Positions 12,170 to 24,391 are shown, counted from the stretch's first letter. The stretch is DNA of 64,000 nt from Ephydatia muelleri (GCA_013339895.1 JABACO010000002.1:15800713-15864712); one strand, 5' to 3'. A program made the numbers and translations. The notes: generated from the letters alone by a model not told the origin.

Positions 12170-13070
12170 ATTGTGAACTGCCACTGAAAGAGTAAAAAAA
12201 TCCAGCGAGTTCCTGCGTGTAATCATAGATAGTTTACTATCTATGGTGTAATTCACCAATTCACATGCAACACAGGACTGCAAACAGTGCTCTCTACTTA
12301 TATGTACGAAGTAGGCCTATAGTACATGGTGTCGGAGTGGTAAGTGCAGGAACGAGTCTATCTAAAGACCGATCACGTGCATATTGTGTATGGTCTGGCC
12401 ATGGCAAGTACAGTGGAAGCTCAAACTGCTGAGGAAGCCAAACGTTTGTCCAAGACTGAGTTGTGTGGCCGGAAGCCCATAATAGATCTGCAGATGCCAG
12501 CCAGCCGGAATCTTGCAGTTAACAGAAATATCAACCAGTTTCAACGTTTGATGCGTGGCCATGGTGCAGCAAAAATGAGACACACTTACACGCTAGTCTG
12601 GCGTAGCACAGCCACGTTTATTTGCGGAGGGTATGCTACGCTAGATTACTTACAAGTACAGTACACATATTTATACGAGTACAGTTCATTGTACCGTTCA
12701 GAGTACCCAGCACTATTGTTGTGCGAAGAGTTGTCAAATTATGTGTATATGTACATGTACATGTGTGTTTGTTGTGTATACATGTGTGTGTTTGTATTTG
12801 TGCATGTGTGTGCATGTACTTGTGCATGTGTATACATGGTGTTATGTGCAAAACTATTTGACAATGGGACAGAGTGGAGAAAAACTGATAGCTCAAATAC
12901 ATGTATAATGTACACTTCCACACAATGCATGCAAGCCACATAACACACATGCACACCCACATGTGTGTACATGTGTGTACACGGGTGGTGTCAACTGGTG
13001 TGTGTGTGTTGTGTGTGTGTTGTGTGTGTGTTGTGGTGTTGGTGTGTGTTGTGGTGTTGGTGTGTGGTGT
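12170..13070. other. No certain gene; one plus-strand frame and TG-rich DNA
   Basis: A plus-strand frame from 12344 starts with plausible protein (MASTVEAQTAEEAKRLSK near 12401) but degenerates after about 12600 into TG/CA-rich sequence. I do not recognise it. From 12726 to 13070 the sequence is mostly TG/TGTT repeats. Confidence 0.3.

Positions 13071-13130
<60 letters not shown>
13070..13130. repeat. (GT)n microsatellite
   Basis: A GT dinucleotide run follows imperfect GTGTT repeats that start near 13000. Confidence 0.9.
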
Positions 13131-13132
<2 letters not shown>

Positions 13133-13297
13133 AGCAATGAAATGAACAGTACAGAAAACTGCCATGACAAGGTGAATAAAGCAGAGAAATGGGCGGGAGA
13201 AGTCCCTAACCTCTGACAAATTACGTAATGACAGCAACTGCAAGTACCAATTACTTTTTCTTTGACAATTTTCCTTTCAGCGCAAATATATATATGA

Positions 13298-14260
13298 CAG
13301 AGTCGGAAATAACGTTTTCGTAATGTCCGGACAAATGTCCAGTCAATGTATAATTTGTCTGGACATTTAGCTAAAATGGGTGGTCAAAACTTGTTCAAGC
13401 TGTTTTTTTCAATTCTTCCATCCTAGACTCAGCGATGTAATGGCAAAATTCCTTAGCAGCCTTCACATTTGTGTATTCAGTACCAACTTTAACTCCATGT
13501 CGTGTCTCCAGCTCGCATAATGCTGGATATTTGCTAAAAGATAGCTTTTCGACAGCAATAAAAATGGGTTATGTCAAATTTCACCCGTAACTTAGCCATG
13601 CCATCATCTGGAATTTCATGTAAAGCTTTGGCGATTGGAGCGTATGTGGATGGGCCTTCTCCACGAGCCTGGGCCTGCTGTTTTGTCAACAAGATCATGG
13701 CATGCTTGTGTTGGTCAGTACCATGGATCGTTTCCAAGAACAGGGACCTAGAGCAATTAGCAGCATGTGCAATTGAAATGTAATACTTGTGTCGTGATCC
13801 ACTTATATTTATCGCTGAAGTTTCGTCTTCCAGTGATGTTCATCTCAAACGTTGCGCACGTTGAACGTTCTTTCCGCCGACCTCACATTGAAGCCAGGTA
13901 AGCGTCTTGAACTCCTTATCAAGCTCCTTTTGCCACTTCAGGAACGTACCGTGAGAAACAGTTCGTCGCTTAACTTCCCTTTCCTCAAGCTCATCAATCC
14001 CTTCCGATCTAATTCTCTTCATGCTGTTGCACAACGGAGGCACTTACAAAATCGATACGTGTACGCGAAGACTCATACCCAGACGGGTATTAATAATAGT
14101 CATAATGATTATTATCGATAGCACCGCCGGGCGGCGTGTGTGGTAGATTGTTAATTAAATAATTGACCGGTCAACATGACCAATCGAGATCTTAATTGCC
14201 CGGACATTACTGTAAAATGCACGGAAAATGACCGATGACCGCACGTTATTTCCGACTCTG
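13298..14260. mobile_element. Decayed hAT-like element with CAGAG termini
   Basis: The left end CAGAGTCGGAAATAACG is the reverse complement of the right end CGTTATTTCCGACTCTG, giving perfect 17-bp inverted repeats 963 bases apart. Termini starting CAG and an internal ZNF862/C17orf113-like fossil point to the hAT superfamily. I could not find a convincing target duplication at the flanks. A phrase of about 45 bases ending in 'tttcag' (near 13250) recurs just right of the element near 14350. The element lies in the gap between the MED15-like exons and whatever exons follow them. Confidence 0.7.
13397..14043 (-). pseudogene. ZNF862/C17orf113-like hAT-derived protein fossil
   Basis: Minus-strand frames show SHGTFLKWQKELDKEF and TLTWLQCEV (14043-13840), then DQHKHAMILLTKQQAQARG, TYAPIAKAL and KLRVKFDIT (13737-13570). 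After a frameshift come VEKLSFSKYPALCELETRHG and VGTEYTNVKAAKEFCHYIAE (to about 13400). This order matches, from memory, the N-terminal region of ZNF862/C17orf113-type proteins domesticated from hAT transposons. The zinc-finger segment between the first two blocks is missing, and frames shift at least twice, so it is not functional. No dimerisation or catalytic part remains. Confidence 0.65.
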
Positions 14261-14779
14261 TTATGATCTTCTGATTTCTCTATCCACTGATGCAGATCAG
14301 AAAAAATGCATAGATGTCCACTCAATGTATTGGAATTTCAGGATATGAATTACTATTTCTTTGACATTTTCTTTTCAGGGTAAAATGCGATATAATGATT
14401 TCTTTCTATCTAGTGACACAATCAGAAATGTTTTTGGACCTTAAATGCAAATATGTCTTCTTGATGTATTGGAATTTCTCCAAATATTATTGACTAACAC
14501 ATGAAATCATGAAATGTAAAGCCAAGTATATTCATGTGGAGCCATTATACTGTTCATTTGTGTAGACACCCTTGTTGGATGCAATTAATACAAATTCAGT
14601 GATAACGATGATCATTAAGCCAACACACAATAAAGTGATTACATGTGGCATATGCGCGTAAACACTAACCCCACTATCGAAATTTTGTTGATTGCAATAT
14701 TTTGATATCGGGAATCAATTATATTTCTCTAATCTTCAATGAGTGTAATTACTATTAGACTTAATAAGCCATGGGTTAC

Positions 14780-16623
14780 CTTGACTCGTGCTGGGAGCGA
14801 CTGAGGTTATCGTAGCAGAGGACAACGGTGCGATCGCCATGCCTCTATTGCCAGTGGTCAGCTGTTGCTCAAACATCCTCTTCAGAGCCTGCTCACACTT
14901 GTATAAGATCTGCAGGGAACTCTGAGGAGGGGGAGGAGGTGAGGAGATGAGGGGAGAGAGGGAGGAGGTGAGGGGAAGAGAGGGAGGAGGTGAGGGGAAG
15001 AGAGGGAGGAGGTGAGTAGAAGAGAGGGAGGAGGTGAGGAGAAGAAAGGGAGGAGGTGAGGGGAAGAGAGGGAAAGAGGAGCGATGAGGGGATGCAGAGA
15101 AGAGGAGGGAGGTGAGGGTGAAGGGAGAGGAGGGAAGTGAGGATGGAGGGAAGAGATGGGTAGGTGAGGAGGTGAGGTGATGGAGGGAAGAGGTGGGTAG
15201 GTGAGGAGGAAAGGGGTGCGGACATTCAGTTTCGTTACCTCTTGGAGTTATCCTGCAGCAGACTATGAAGGCTCCTCAGTTTCATGAACTGGTCGTTCCT
15301 TCGCTCATCGTTTGGTTGCTCGTTAACCTTGCTGAGCATCTTGTCTAGCAGAGGCACGAACATCTGCAGCTCCTGGAACTTCCTGAGGTATGCCTCGTTC
15401 TCCTCGGGGGTCATGCTGGGTTGGTGGGCGGGGCTGTTACCTGCTGTTGCTGGCAAGGGCAGCAGGATGGGTGTGGCCGGTGCTGGTGAGGTCACGCCAG
15501 ACTGCTGTGCGAGGTAGAAGAGAATATGTTGGTCTGGGCACCCTCAAGTTGTTATTAGGAGACATTCATGATCAATAGCATGGTAAACCTATGATCGTAA
15601 CCAAGGTAAGCATGATTGTAACCAAGGTAACCATGACCATAATCAAGGTAACAATGATCGTTAAACAAGGTAGCCATAATCGTAACCAAGGTAGCCACGA
15701 TCGTAACTAAGGTAGCATGATTATAACCAAGGTAACCACGGTAGCCAAGGTAGTAACCAAGGTAAAAGATAACAGCCACTGCAACAGGTGAATGCACTCA
15801 TGGGAGGAGAAACGAACGCAACGAACCTGTGCCACGGGCAGGTGGGTGTGACCAACGAGAGAGGAGGGAGATCCTTGGGCTATGGGCGGGCCAGGTGACA
15901 TGCTGACAGTGCTGTAGGGGGAGGGGAGGCTGGGTTTCCCTGGAGGGTTCTGAACCCTGGCGTTTGCCGGCAAGTAAGGCGGTACAGCATTCCCGGGGGC
16001 CCGGGGGAAGGAAGGGTTGGGAATGGTGGTGACGGACTGCACCTCTTCATACATAGAAGGCCGCTGGGCGTAGGGCCGTATCATACGCTGGCCAATCACC
16101 TGTCTCATGGCAGGACGCACTCCGCCCATCTGTGACATCATCCCAGGGTACCTCATCATCCCAGGGTACCTCATCATCCCAGGGTACCTCATCATCCCAG
16201 GGTACCTCATCATCCCATCTGGAAATGATGCATCCACAAGCTGGTCTACCAGCTCATCCAGACCAACCCATTTGAGGACATCTATCAGGGTGGCCCATGA
16301 CACAGGTGTCTTGCCCTTCCCTTCAAGCCATCTCTGCAATATGGCCTTGGTGATGTCCTCAGCATTATGGTGGTGCTCACGTGTGAGTGCATCGACCAAT
16401 GTCCCGTCGTCATCGTTCAGGAGGAATATCCCAAAGATGGAATAGTGAGCTCCAATCCTCTGGATGACATTAATGGTGGCACCACGAGATGGGAGATCCA
16501 TCAACAAGGCAATGGAAGGCTTGCCTATAGGAAAGGAGACACAAGGATAGCAGTGAGGACTCTGGAGGGTTAGGACTACCATACCTAGTGGACCAGGAGG
16601 CTCTTCAGAGATCATTCGGTGAG
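14780..16623 (-). CDS. Death-like domain joined to MED15-like Mediator subunit C-terminal region, partial
   Basis: Exons on the minus strand: 16623-16585 (linker, HRMISEEPPGPL), 16524-15827, 15504-15239 and 14919-14780; junction phases agree at each step. The second exon starts with a Death-like domain (TINVIQRIGAHYSIFGIFLL, ILQRWLEGKGKTPVSWATL) and continues without a stop into PGMMRY repeats and a Pro-rich linker. The third and fourth carry EENEAYLRKFQELQMFVPLL, LRSLHSLLQDNSK and LYKCEQALKRM. These resemble the conserved MED15 segment before its C-terminal domain; MED15 links activators to RNA polymerase II through the Mediator tail. A good splice acceptor (atttccag) sits exactly at the join (exon start 16218, phase 1), so MED15 might also be transcribed without the Death exon. 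The final MED15 exons were not found; the gap holds a hAT insertion. Confidence 0.65.
14925..15230. repeat. Purine-rich GGAGGTGAGG-type minisatellite in an intron
   Basis: Irregular repeats of 'gggaagagagggaggaggtga' fill the intron between the two MED15-like exons. The minus strand is pyrimidine-rich, which suits an intron. Confidence 0.75.
15590..15775. repeat. Imperfect 21-base minisatellite
   Basis: Units such as 'gtaaccaaggtagccatgatc' repeat about eight times in the intron after the Pro-rich MED15-like exon. Confidence 0.75.
16130..16216 (-). repeat. Coding 18-base repeat (PGMMRY)
   Basis: Near-identical 18-base units encode PGMMRY four times plus a partial one, immediately after the Death/MED15 junction. 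The high identity implies recent expansion. Confidence 0.9.
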
Positions 16624-17000
16624 CTAGTGGGTATGGTTGAGTTGGAGATGAGGTGATAAGGTGAGGAGATGAGGTGAGGAGGGAGATGAGGGAGGAGGGA
16701 GATGAGGTGATGAGGTGAGGATGGAGGTAAGGTTAGGAGGGATATGGGAGTGGGAGGAGGGTTGCGTTGAGAGAGGAAGAAATAAAGAGGGAAAAGTCGT
16801 TAACACTTCACTCATTAAAATGCTAGTGAGACATTGAAGTAGTCTAGTGAATCAACAGCTCTCACAAGTAACATGGCATTGGCAACAAATATACAACACC
16901 ATTGCCCTTAAACAAACTACATCATTATTCACAAGTACAAGGAAAAGGCTCCTATGGTGTACACAATGTCCTTAGCCAAGGTCAAACCCAGCACTACATA
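16624..17000. repeat. Duplicated intron flank shared with 37661-38275
   Basis: Purine-rich 'gatgaggtgatgagg' sequence, then 'gggaaaagtcgttaacac', 'caaaatgctagtga'-like and 'ggcattggcaacaaatatacaac' phrases recur in order at 37661-38275. The linker and Death-like exons to the left of each copy match as well. Both belong to one segmental duplication. Confidence 0.65.
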
Positions 17001-17023
17001 CATGCATACATACATACATACAT

Positions 17024-17054
<31 letters not shown>

Positions 17055-17083
17055 TACATACATTCATGCATGCATACATACAT

Positions 17084-17162
<79 letters not shown>
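16996..17162. repeat. (CATA)n/(CA)n microsatellite
   Basis: CATA tetranucleotide repeats pass into a pure CA run of about 65 bases. Confidence 0.95.
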
Positions 17163-17163
<1 letters not shown>

Positions 17164-17267
17164 CGTATTTCCATCGTAACTGCATGTACATGTACAGGTA
17201 CAAGTGCAGACACGTTAGGGAGGACAAAGGCACACGTAAACGAGGGGTCCGCCACCACTGAAATCTC

Positions 17268-17455
17268 GTACACTCTAGTGAGAAATCACATAGAAATCTT
17301 GAAATCAATAGAAATCCGGGAGAAATCACGAAATCATATTGAAATCTAGAAATCCGTCAGAAATCACGAAATCACTTGAAATACGGTAGAAATCACATTG
17401 AAATCTTGAAATCACCGTAAATTTAGAAATCACAGTCGTAAAATTAGAAATCACA
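17268..17455. repeat. Left sub-terminal 'GAAATCA' array of the transposon
   Basis: About 17 short 'gaaatc(a/t)' motifs are spaced irregularly by 7-20 bases, matched by a similar array in the right end (22985-23165). Repeated sub-terminal motifs of this kind usually bind transposase. Confidence 0.7.
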
Positions 17456-17596
17456 TCCGTATTCTCTTTAATAAGTAATACTTAATTTATAACTACTTTT
17501 GCAATAATTATTAATGTTTTTAATTATATGTCAATTATACCAATGGAATTAAAAATTATGACATAATTATACTTACACTCGTACGAAATAATCAGT

Positions 17597-18464
17597 ATGG
17601 AGCTCGGAGCTTGCGATTCAGAATCAGAAGAATCAAAAGTTCAGTGTGTTGAGCGCCTGTTGAGGTCAAAGCTGCCAGGCTACATAGTCAGTTGCATGTT
17701 GGCTGCGGGATTCGATACACTCGACACTGTGGCACGCATGGATGTTGGAAACCAACCGGGCAATTCCATCCAGATCATTGAAGAATATATCTCTTCCAAC
17801 TTTCCAGGCGACGCCAGGTACATGCATGCTCCATTACTTGGATCAACGTGCAAATTTCCCCCTGGACACCGTATTAGAATCGAGCGATTTGTGCAAGAAC
17901 TGCGCTCAAGCCACGTATGTCACGACCTCCTCAATGATGCTGTTCGGCCTGCTACGAAGAAAAAGAAAAAAAACAGTGAACCAGAAGCAGCAGCTGCACA
18001 AGCTCCAGCTGGAGAAATTTCTGCTTTAACGGAAAGCCGCACTACTTCGACGATTATTCCGAGACTTCGTCAGCAGATCAATGCGTGGCAAAAAAAGTTA
18101 TCTGATGAAAGACTGCGAAGTTTGCAAGAAAATGTACACTATGAGTTGACTATGAAAGAAGAACAAGCTGTGGTGAGTTGCAAGTTGTGTTCTAGAAATC
18201 TCATTCTTAGTTCCAAACACAACAAGCTAATCTTGTCCAATTGGACACGTCACGTTAGTACATGTTTCAAGGCTCCCAAAGAGCATAATCACATTGAAAA
18301 ATACTTCTTGAACCTACCATCACAAGCTGATAAGCCTTGCACATCTAAATCAGCTAATGTACCATCCAATTCTTCTTCAGCATTGCTTTCATCAACATCT
18401 CCAACTGTCACCACAGTGTATGCCAACTCAGCAACTAACTTGCATGTAGATCCTCCACCACCAT

Positions 18465-18510
<46 letters not shown>

Positions 18511-21500
18511 TACTACTTCATCATCATCTAGTTCCAGTTCATCATCACCTCCAGCTGTCGCTATGTCAGCAATTTGCAAAGCCAAAAAAGCACCAAGTTC
18601 AGGCAGATAAATATCACATACATGTACAAAGTCCAATTGATAAATTTAGTAGACCTATAGCTGACTTTGAACCTCCATCATCATTCATATCTCCATCAAT
18701 GTCGTTATCATCAGAATCATCATCTTCATCAGCAGCTGCACCATCACTATCACTGACATCATCTACATGTAGCTCATCATCACCTCCAGCTGTCACTATG
18801 CACATCAATTGTCAGCCTAATCTGCATTTAGTACCACATAGCAGCCTCCCTAACAAGCAGGGTTTTCACAACCCCCCTCCTGTTCAAAAGAAGTAGGAGG
18901 GGGTAGTGAAAGTTCCTCTTTACATGTAGACTTAGGTAGCCTTTCAACTACACAGACTAGTACTAGTACAGCAATGCATAATGACTGGAGCAGAAGCTTC
19001 AGGAAACAGCAGTCCATTCATAAAGCGGGTTCTGATCCATCACAGATTAAACTAACATCATATTTCAGTGTTGCAAAGAACATAGAAACCCTAATAATAC
19101 ATAATCCTAATATTGCTAAGTGCATCGATACTAGGCAAGCTGCTCTTAAAGGAACATTCACACCACTTTTTCAAAGCCTTGTGGATAATGCACAGTTAAA
19201 TATACACAAGTTACCAAAAGAACGTCGTCATGATCACGTCATGAAAAAATTTTCAACATCATTGTTCATTTATGCAGGGCCCCTTGCATATTCATTTGTT
19301 CATCAGAACATGCCTCAAGCTCTGCCATCACTTAGGACTGTCCAACGAATTGTCCACCATGAGTATGAGGTTATGAATGAAGGGGAATTTAGATTTGACC
19401 AATTAGCTAATCACATTAACAGCTATAAATGCGCAAGAGTAATTGTCATCGGTGAAGATGCAACTCGTTTAGTTGCAAGAGTTGATTACGATCCGGAAAC
19501 AAATAGACTAGTGGGGTTTGTGCTGCCTGAAGGTGAGGATAGCTTACCATCTATTGATGCTCATGTAGCTATTTCTTTTAAATCTATTGAAGATTCTTTC
19601 AAAAGTTCCAAGATATCGAAATATGCTTTAGTCTACATAGCCCAGCCTCTTTCACCAGGAGTTCCTGCCTTTCCTTTAGCCTGTATCGGTACTGATAATA
19701 AGTTCACTGCAGATATTCTTTTAAAGCGATGGTCGCATATTTCAAGTGAGTGTCAAAAAAGAGGAATCTCTGTGCTAAGTTTTGGCTCAGATGGCGACTC
19801 GAGAGAACTAAAAAACATACAGTATTGTACTGCATTATTTACTATGCATGCTTCAAAAGATGTGAAATCTTGCATTCCATCGCATTGGAAGTCATGGTTT
19901 TTTCTTAAAAAACCAACACAGGTAGCATATGTCCAAGATACAGTACATGTGGGGACAAAACTGCGCTCTAGACTCTTAACTCCATCCATCATTCTTGCTT
20001 TAGGAAAGTATGTTGCTGGTGCCCATCATTTGCAGTTGGTGCAAAGTACTTATTCTAAAGATCAACATGGCCTGAGAGAGCGGGATATAGATTGCAGGGA
20101 CAAGCAAAACTTTGATTCGGTGCTGCGCATTACAAGCAGCAGTGTGATGGCACAAATTTCTCAGATCCCGGATGCTAAGGGTACATATGTGTATCTTAAA
20201 GCTTTGAAAGCTGTTTTAGATAGTTACTTAAATAAAGAGCTTAGTCCACTTGATAGAATATCCAACATTTGGTATGCTGTGTTCTTTTTTCGATATTGGC
20301 GCCAATGGCTTTTGTCTGTTCCAAGCTACTCCTTGGGCAACAACTTCATAACGCGGAATGCTTATTTGTGTATAGAGCTAAATGCACATGCTCTTATCAT
20401 TTTCATGAGAACATTGCGGGATCATTATTCGGACGGTGCTGCCCTATTCAGTCCTTGGAAGCTAGGGTCACAATCATGTGAAAAAACCTTTAGGGCTGTT
20501 CGCAGCATGACCACTACTTTCTCCACTGTTATAAATGTGGGAATGCTTGGGTTATTAAGAAGGCTACACCGACTTCAGATTCAGTTTAGACTTGAGGCTG
20601 AATCAGCACAGAATGGCATTAGGTATCCACACTGTGAAAAGCATAACAACAAAGATGGATCTAATACACGAGTTACATTTTCCCTTCAGGGTGTAACTGA
20701 TGCTAACATTGAAGATGCTGTCGAATGTGGAAGGAAATTAGCGATGAAAGATATCGAGATGCTTGGGATGGAGTTATCCTTGAAAAGGAACATGGAAGTT
20801 GAAAATGAATCGGCAGGCAGTATAATTCCTGAAGCAGAAGAAGATGATGAAGAACTTGATGATGAAGAGCCACCAAGAAGTGATGTGAATGAAGCTGAGT
20901 TGCTGAAAGAAGCATGCTGTGCTGTTGATGAAGAGGAAGTCGTGTCAAGTCTCGATGATTTAAAAAGTGCTAAACTAGTCGAGGGGGACCTTCTAAAGCA
21001 GTTGGTACAAATGCAGGAAGCTGTCTCCTACAAGAAGGTGCAGTCAGGTACATCTCTATCAATTTATACCAAAAATCCTGTGCAAAGCTCTAAGGCATCA
21101 AAGAAGTGTTCCCGATTTGTTGAAGTAAGCCACGTTGGCCGCACAATTTACATCCACAAAACAACTGCAGTGTGGCTATTTCAAGAAGGAGAAAGGGTTT
21201 CATCAGATCGCCTTTTTAGAGTTAGAGAAAAGCAACCTTATTCAAGTGTTACTACTAACGAAATCAAGGTCTGTGACTCCAATGCCACTGTTCCGACTAT
21301 GTGCGATGTGATTTCAATAGGTGACATATGTGCGTTTAAGTTTCCGGAACCGTGTAAATGGAAGCTTGGCAAAGTTTTGCAATTTTGCTACACAAGTGAA
21401 AAAACAAAAATGAAACGGCAGTATAAAAAAACTAGTTACAACAAAAATTCTGAAGCAAAACAGACGAGAGTCATGTGTTCTTGGTTTAATTCATCTGATT

Positions 21501-22541
21501 CGAAAATGTTTGAGTTGAATGTAGATAGAAATACCATAGAAAATCATTCCTTTTTGTCTACAAAGTCATACTTATGCACACTGTCACGAGGCTGTTTTGC
21601 ATCTTTGGATTGCCCAGAAGCAAGTAGTAGTAAGTTCTTTACCCTTGATGAAGGTAAAATCGCTTTAATGACAGCTCACACAGTAACCTGCTATTGATCA
21701 CATCACCACCTTATGTGTCTGTGCCGATGATCAACAATCTACAAAGGCCATCATAGACATATCTACAGACCTAAAAAAAGTGCAGGAAGTAGGTGAGCAC
21801 ATTTGGGTCAAAAGTGGAATTGTAACCCTGACGAAACAAGATAAGGATCGGTTGATTGGAGGACATGAGCTATCAGATGCTCACATCAACTTTGCTCAGT
21901 TTCTACTGAAACATCAGTTCTCTAATATAGATGGTTTCCGAAATATGCTTGAGCAAAACAAATCTTATATCAGAAGATTTCCGGAGTCCTCTGCAAAATT
22001 AATGCAGGTCATTTTTATCAGAGAATGTCACTGGGCATGTGTTCTTATACATGAAAACCAGGTGCGTTTGTACGACAGTGCATACACATCTGTATCTGCT
22101 GATACCTTTCAAGTTGTAGCAAGGCTAGTACAATGCGCAGAACCATCATTCCAGATACAGGTTATGAATATTTCTAAGCAGAGAGGTGCAGTAGATTGTG
22201 GTTTATATGCCATTGCTGTGCTAACAAGTTTAGCATTTGATCAAGATCCCACTACATTAGTTTATGATCAACAAGCCATGCGCCCACATTTGATCACAAG
22301 ATTTGAGGAAATGAAGATCGCGCCTTTTCCAGTCCTAAAGCACCGCAGACCAGCTGACAAAGTTTCCAAAGTTGAAGAATGTATTCTGCATTGTTATTGT
22401 AGGATGCCTGATGATGGGTACGAAATGGTCTGCTGTGATCTTTGTGATGCTTGGCATCACAAAGCTTGTGTCAATGATTCGTATTGCAAGGATAGTTCCT
22501 GGTTATGCACACATTGTAGCAAAAATGAACTTGTTCAATAA
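17597..22541 (+). CDS. Transposase polyprotein: BED-like finger, RNase H-like core, Ulp1 protease, PHD finger
   Basis: Part one (17597-18610; ATG in good context) has a helical SAM-like N-terminus, a BED-like finger (VSCKLCSRN..H..C) and a Ser/Pro-rich tail. Part two (exon from about 18956) holds the core. Numbered from the ATG at 18974 it shows GEDATR near 161, GTDNKF near 241, SDGDSREL near 273, QDTVHVGTKLRSRLL near 322 and SQSCEKTFRAVRS near 503. I infer Asp/Asp/Glu catalysis on an RNase H fold. A 64-base intron (21683-21746) joins it in frame to a Ulp1-type protease (HW at about 22030, YDS, then QRGAVDCGLYAI) and a PHD finger (CYCRMPDDG..CC..C..WHHKAC..WLC..C). The join between parts one and two (18610-18955, Ser-rich) is unresolved. 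No disabling mutation is visible in part two or three. Confidence 0.7.
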
Positions 22542-22984
22542 TTATTGTTGTATTAAAATAATGTTGTGATGCATTGATTAATTGATTGCGTAAGTATTAA
22601 ATTTAATAACCATGACTATTACATTATAATTACGTGGGCGTCATTTATCAAAAGAGCTATTTGAAATCAGAATGTAGCTTTACAATAACAGCGAGCCGTT
22701 TATGACCCGTTCTAATTACGTAAACAAAAATAGAATAGCCTTTGGGCATCGAAATTATGTCGGTTGAAGCACTATTCGGTCACAAATGCGCATACAGGCA
22801 GCACAGTTCACACCGAGCACACACACCCGCACCCCAAAAAGTCTAGGTAGAATGGCACGCTTTAAAATCATGCCATTGTTGAATTGGTTGCCGCATGCAG
22901 CCGCGCCGTGACCCGTCACCTCACTCGCCTCCCTCAGACCTCAGACTGACCAGCTACGTCACGAATGTATTTTTACGTCAAAAG

Positions 22985-23165
22985 AAATGTTGAAATCCAA
23001 GTCGTATTACGGTAGAAATCACAAGAAATCAGTCGGAAATCTGGAAATCACACGGAAATCTGGAAATCATATAGAAATCACGGAAATCACCTCGAAATCT
23101 AGAAATCACCGGAAATCAAACAGAAATCTGAAATTGATTTCGAAATCACCGTGATTTCGAAATCT
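22985..23165. repeat. Right sub-terminal 'GAAATCA' array of the transposon
   Basis: This dense array of 'gaaatca'-like motifs mirrors the left sub-terminal array and ends just before the right inverted repeat. Confidence 0.7.
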
Positions 23166-23587
23166 CGTACGGCTTTTAGGGTAGTGGCGGACCCCTCGCA
23201 CGTAAAGTTCAGCATCAAGTTTTATTTTCATCAGCAAAATAGCGCTTCGCTATAGCTTCACGAGCTAATCGCATTCGTGGCGAGTGTCCGGTCGAAACGT
23301 CATCCTCTGCCACGTTCTTACGAAAGCATGTCTTCCTCGCTCTTTGTTCAGCTATTACCGCTCGAGTTGTCAGGTAGATGATGGCAGTCGGTCTCCATTT
23401 AGAGCGCACCTTCACGGTATCTTCAGCCTTCTCCAGGTTTGAGCCGCAAAAGGATGGTACATGTACAGTGTAGGTATCGTTCTGGTGGCCAGCCGTAACG
23501 ATACTCAGATACGGTGGTAGTAATGGAGCGGGTGGTACTGAGAAAACTCAGTTCCAAAAGGCTGCCCATTAACGCGCCACGCGGATA

Positions 23588-23716
23588 TAAATGCACACAC
23601 AAACATACATACACACATACATACATACATACATACATACACACACATACATACACACACATACACACACATACATACACACACATACATACACACACAC
23701 ATACACACATACATAC
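23588..23716. repeat. (CA)n/(CATA)n microsatellite
   Basis: Mixed 'cacacatacata' repeats. A very similar block lies at 24392-24550. Confidence 0.9.
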
Positions 23717-23743
23717 CAGTGATTTGGATAACGTCCGGTCATC

Positions 23744-23992
23744 AACATTTATGTAAAATAAAAAAGTTGATTATTAATAACCACTGAGAACCACAAACAT
23801 TTTTGTGTAAGGCAGCCATTTTTAAGGTGGCTATCACAGAGCTGTTGCTAAGTGGCCAAACCACAACTATCAAAACTTTGGCCACTTAGCAACAGCTCTG
23901 TGATAGCCACCTTAAAAATGGCTGCCTTACACAAAAATGTTTGTGGTTCTCAGTGGTTATTAATAATCAACTTTTTATTTTACATAAATGTT
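23744..23992. mobile_element. Near-perfect 115-bp-arm palindrome (foldback element)
   Basis: The arm 23744-23859 is the reverse complement of 23877-23992 with one single-base length difference in an A/T run; the loop is about 17 bases. There is no coding content. Near-identity of the arms implies recent origin or homogenisation. The transcript would form a long hairpin. Confidence 0.85.
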
Positions 23993-24391
23993 CATTATAA
24001 TGTACCACATGATATTATAAAGTAAATTGCGATTGCGCAATTATGAAGTTTCTGCACACAGTAATTACGAGATCTACCTTACAAAGTTTAACCCTTTCAT
24101 TTCCCATCGAAATGCTCGACACAGTAACATTGTACTTATCAGGCCCTTCGATTTGGTGCCATGCATGCAGCAGTTTTCGTAGTGTGTACCAAGATAAAAC
24201 ACTGCGAAGTAGAGTTTATCAGTAAACTAATCAATTATTCAACGCCAAGTATCTTGCAAACCATTAAGGGTCAAAACAAAAAACTTCATCCCAGCACCTC
24301 TTATATAAAGACAAACTACCATAATAATTTTGAACATAAAACTACAACATGGTGTCCATCTCTTTGATGAAATGGCTTGGAATGACTCTCA

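Larger units (their letters stand above)
17241..23198. mobile_element. Near-complete 5.96-kb DNA transposon, 8-bp target duplication, superfamily uncertain
   Basis: The ends CGAGGGGTCCGCCAC (17241) and GTGGCGGACCCCTCG (to 23198) are perfect inverted repeats. Both sides are flanked by the direct 8-mer CACGTAAA (17233-17240 and 23199-23206), a target-site duplication. Sub-terminal arrays of 'gaaatca' motifs occupy about 17268-17455 and 22985-23165. The interior encodes a BED-like finger, an RNase H-like transposase, a Ulp1 protease and a PHD finger. An 8-bp duplication fits hAT, P, KDZ or Merlin. The core motifs (QD..H..TKLR, SQSCEKTFRAVRS) recall P/THAP9, but I cannot assign it with confidence. 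Confidence 0.85.
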
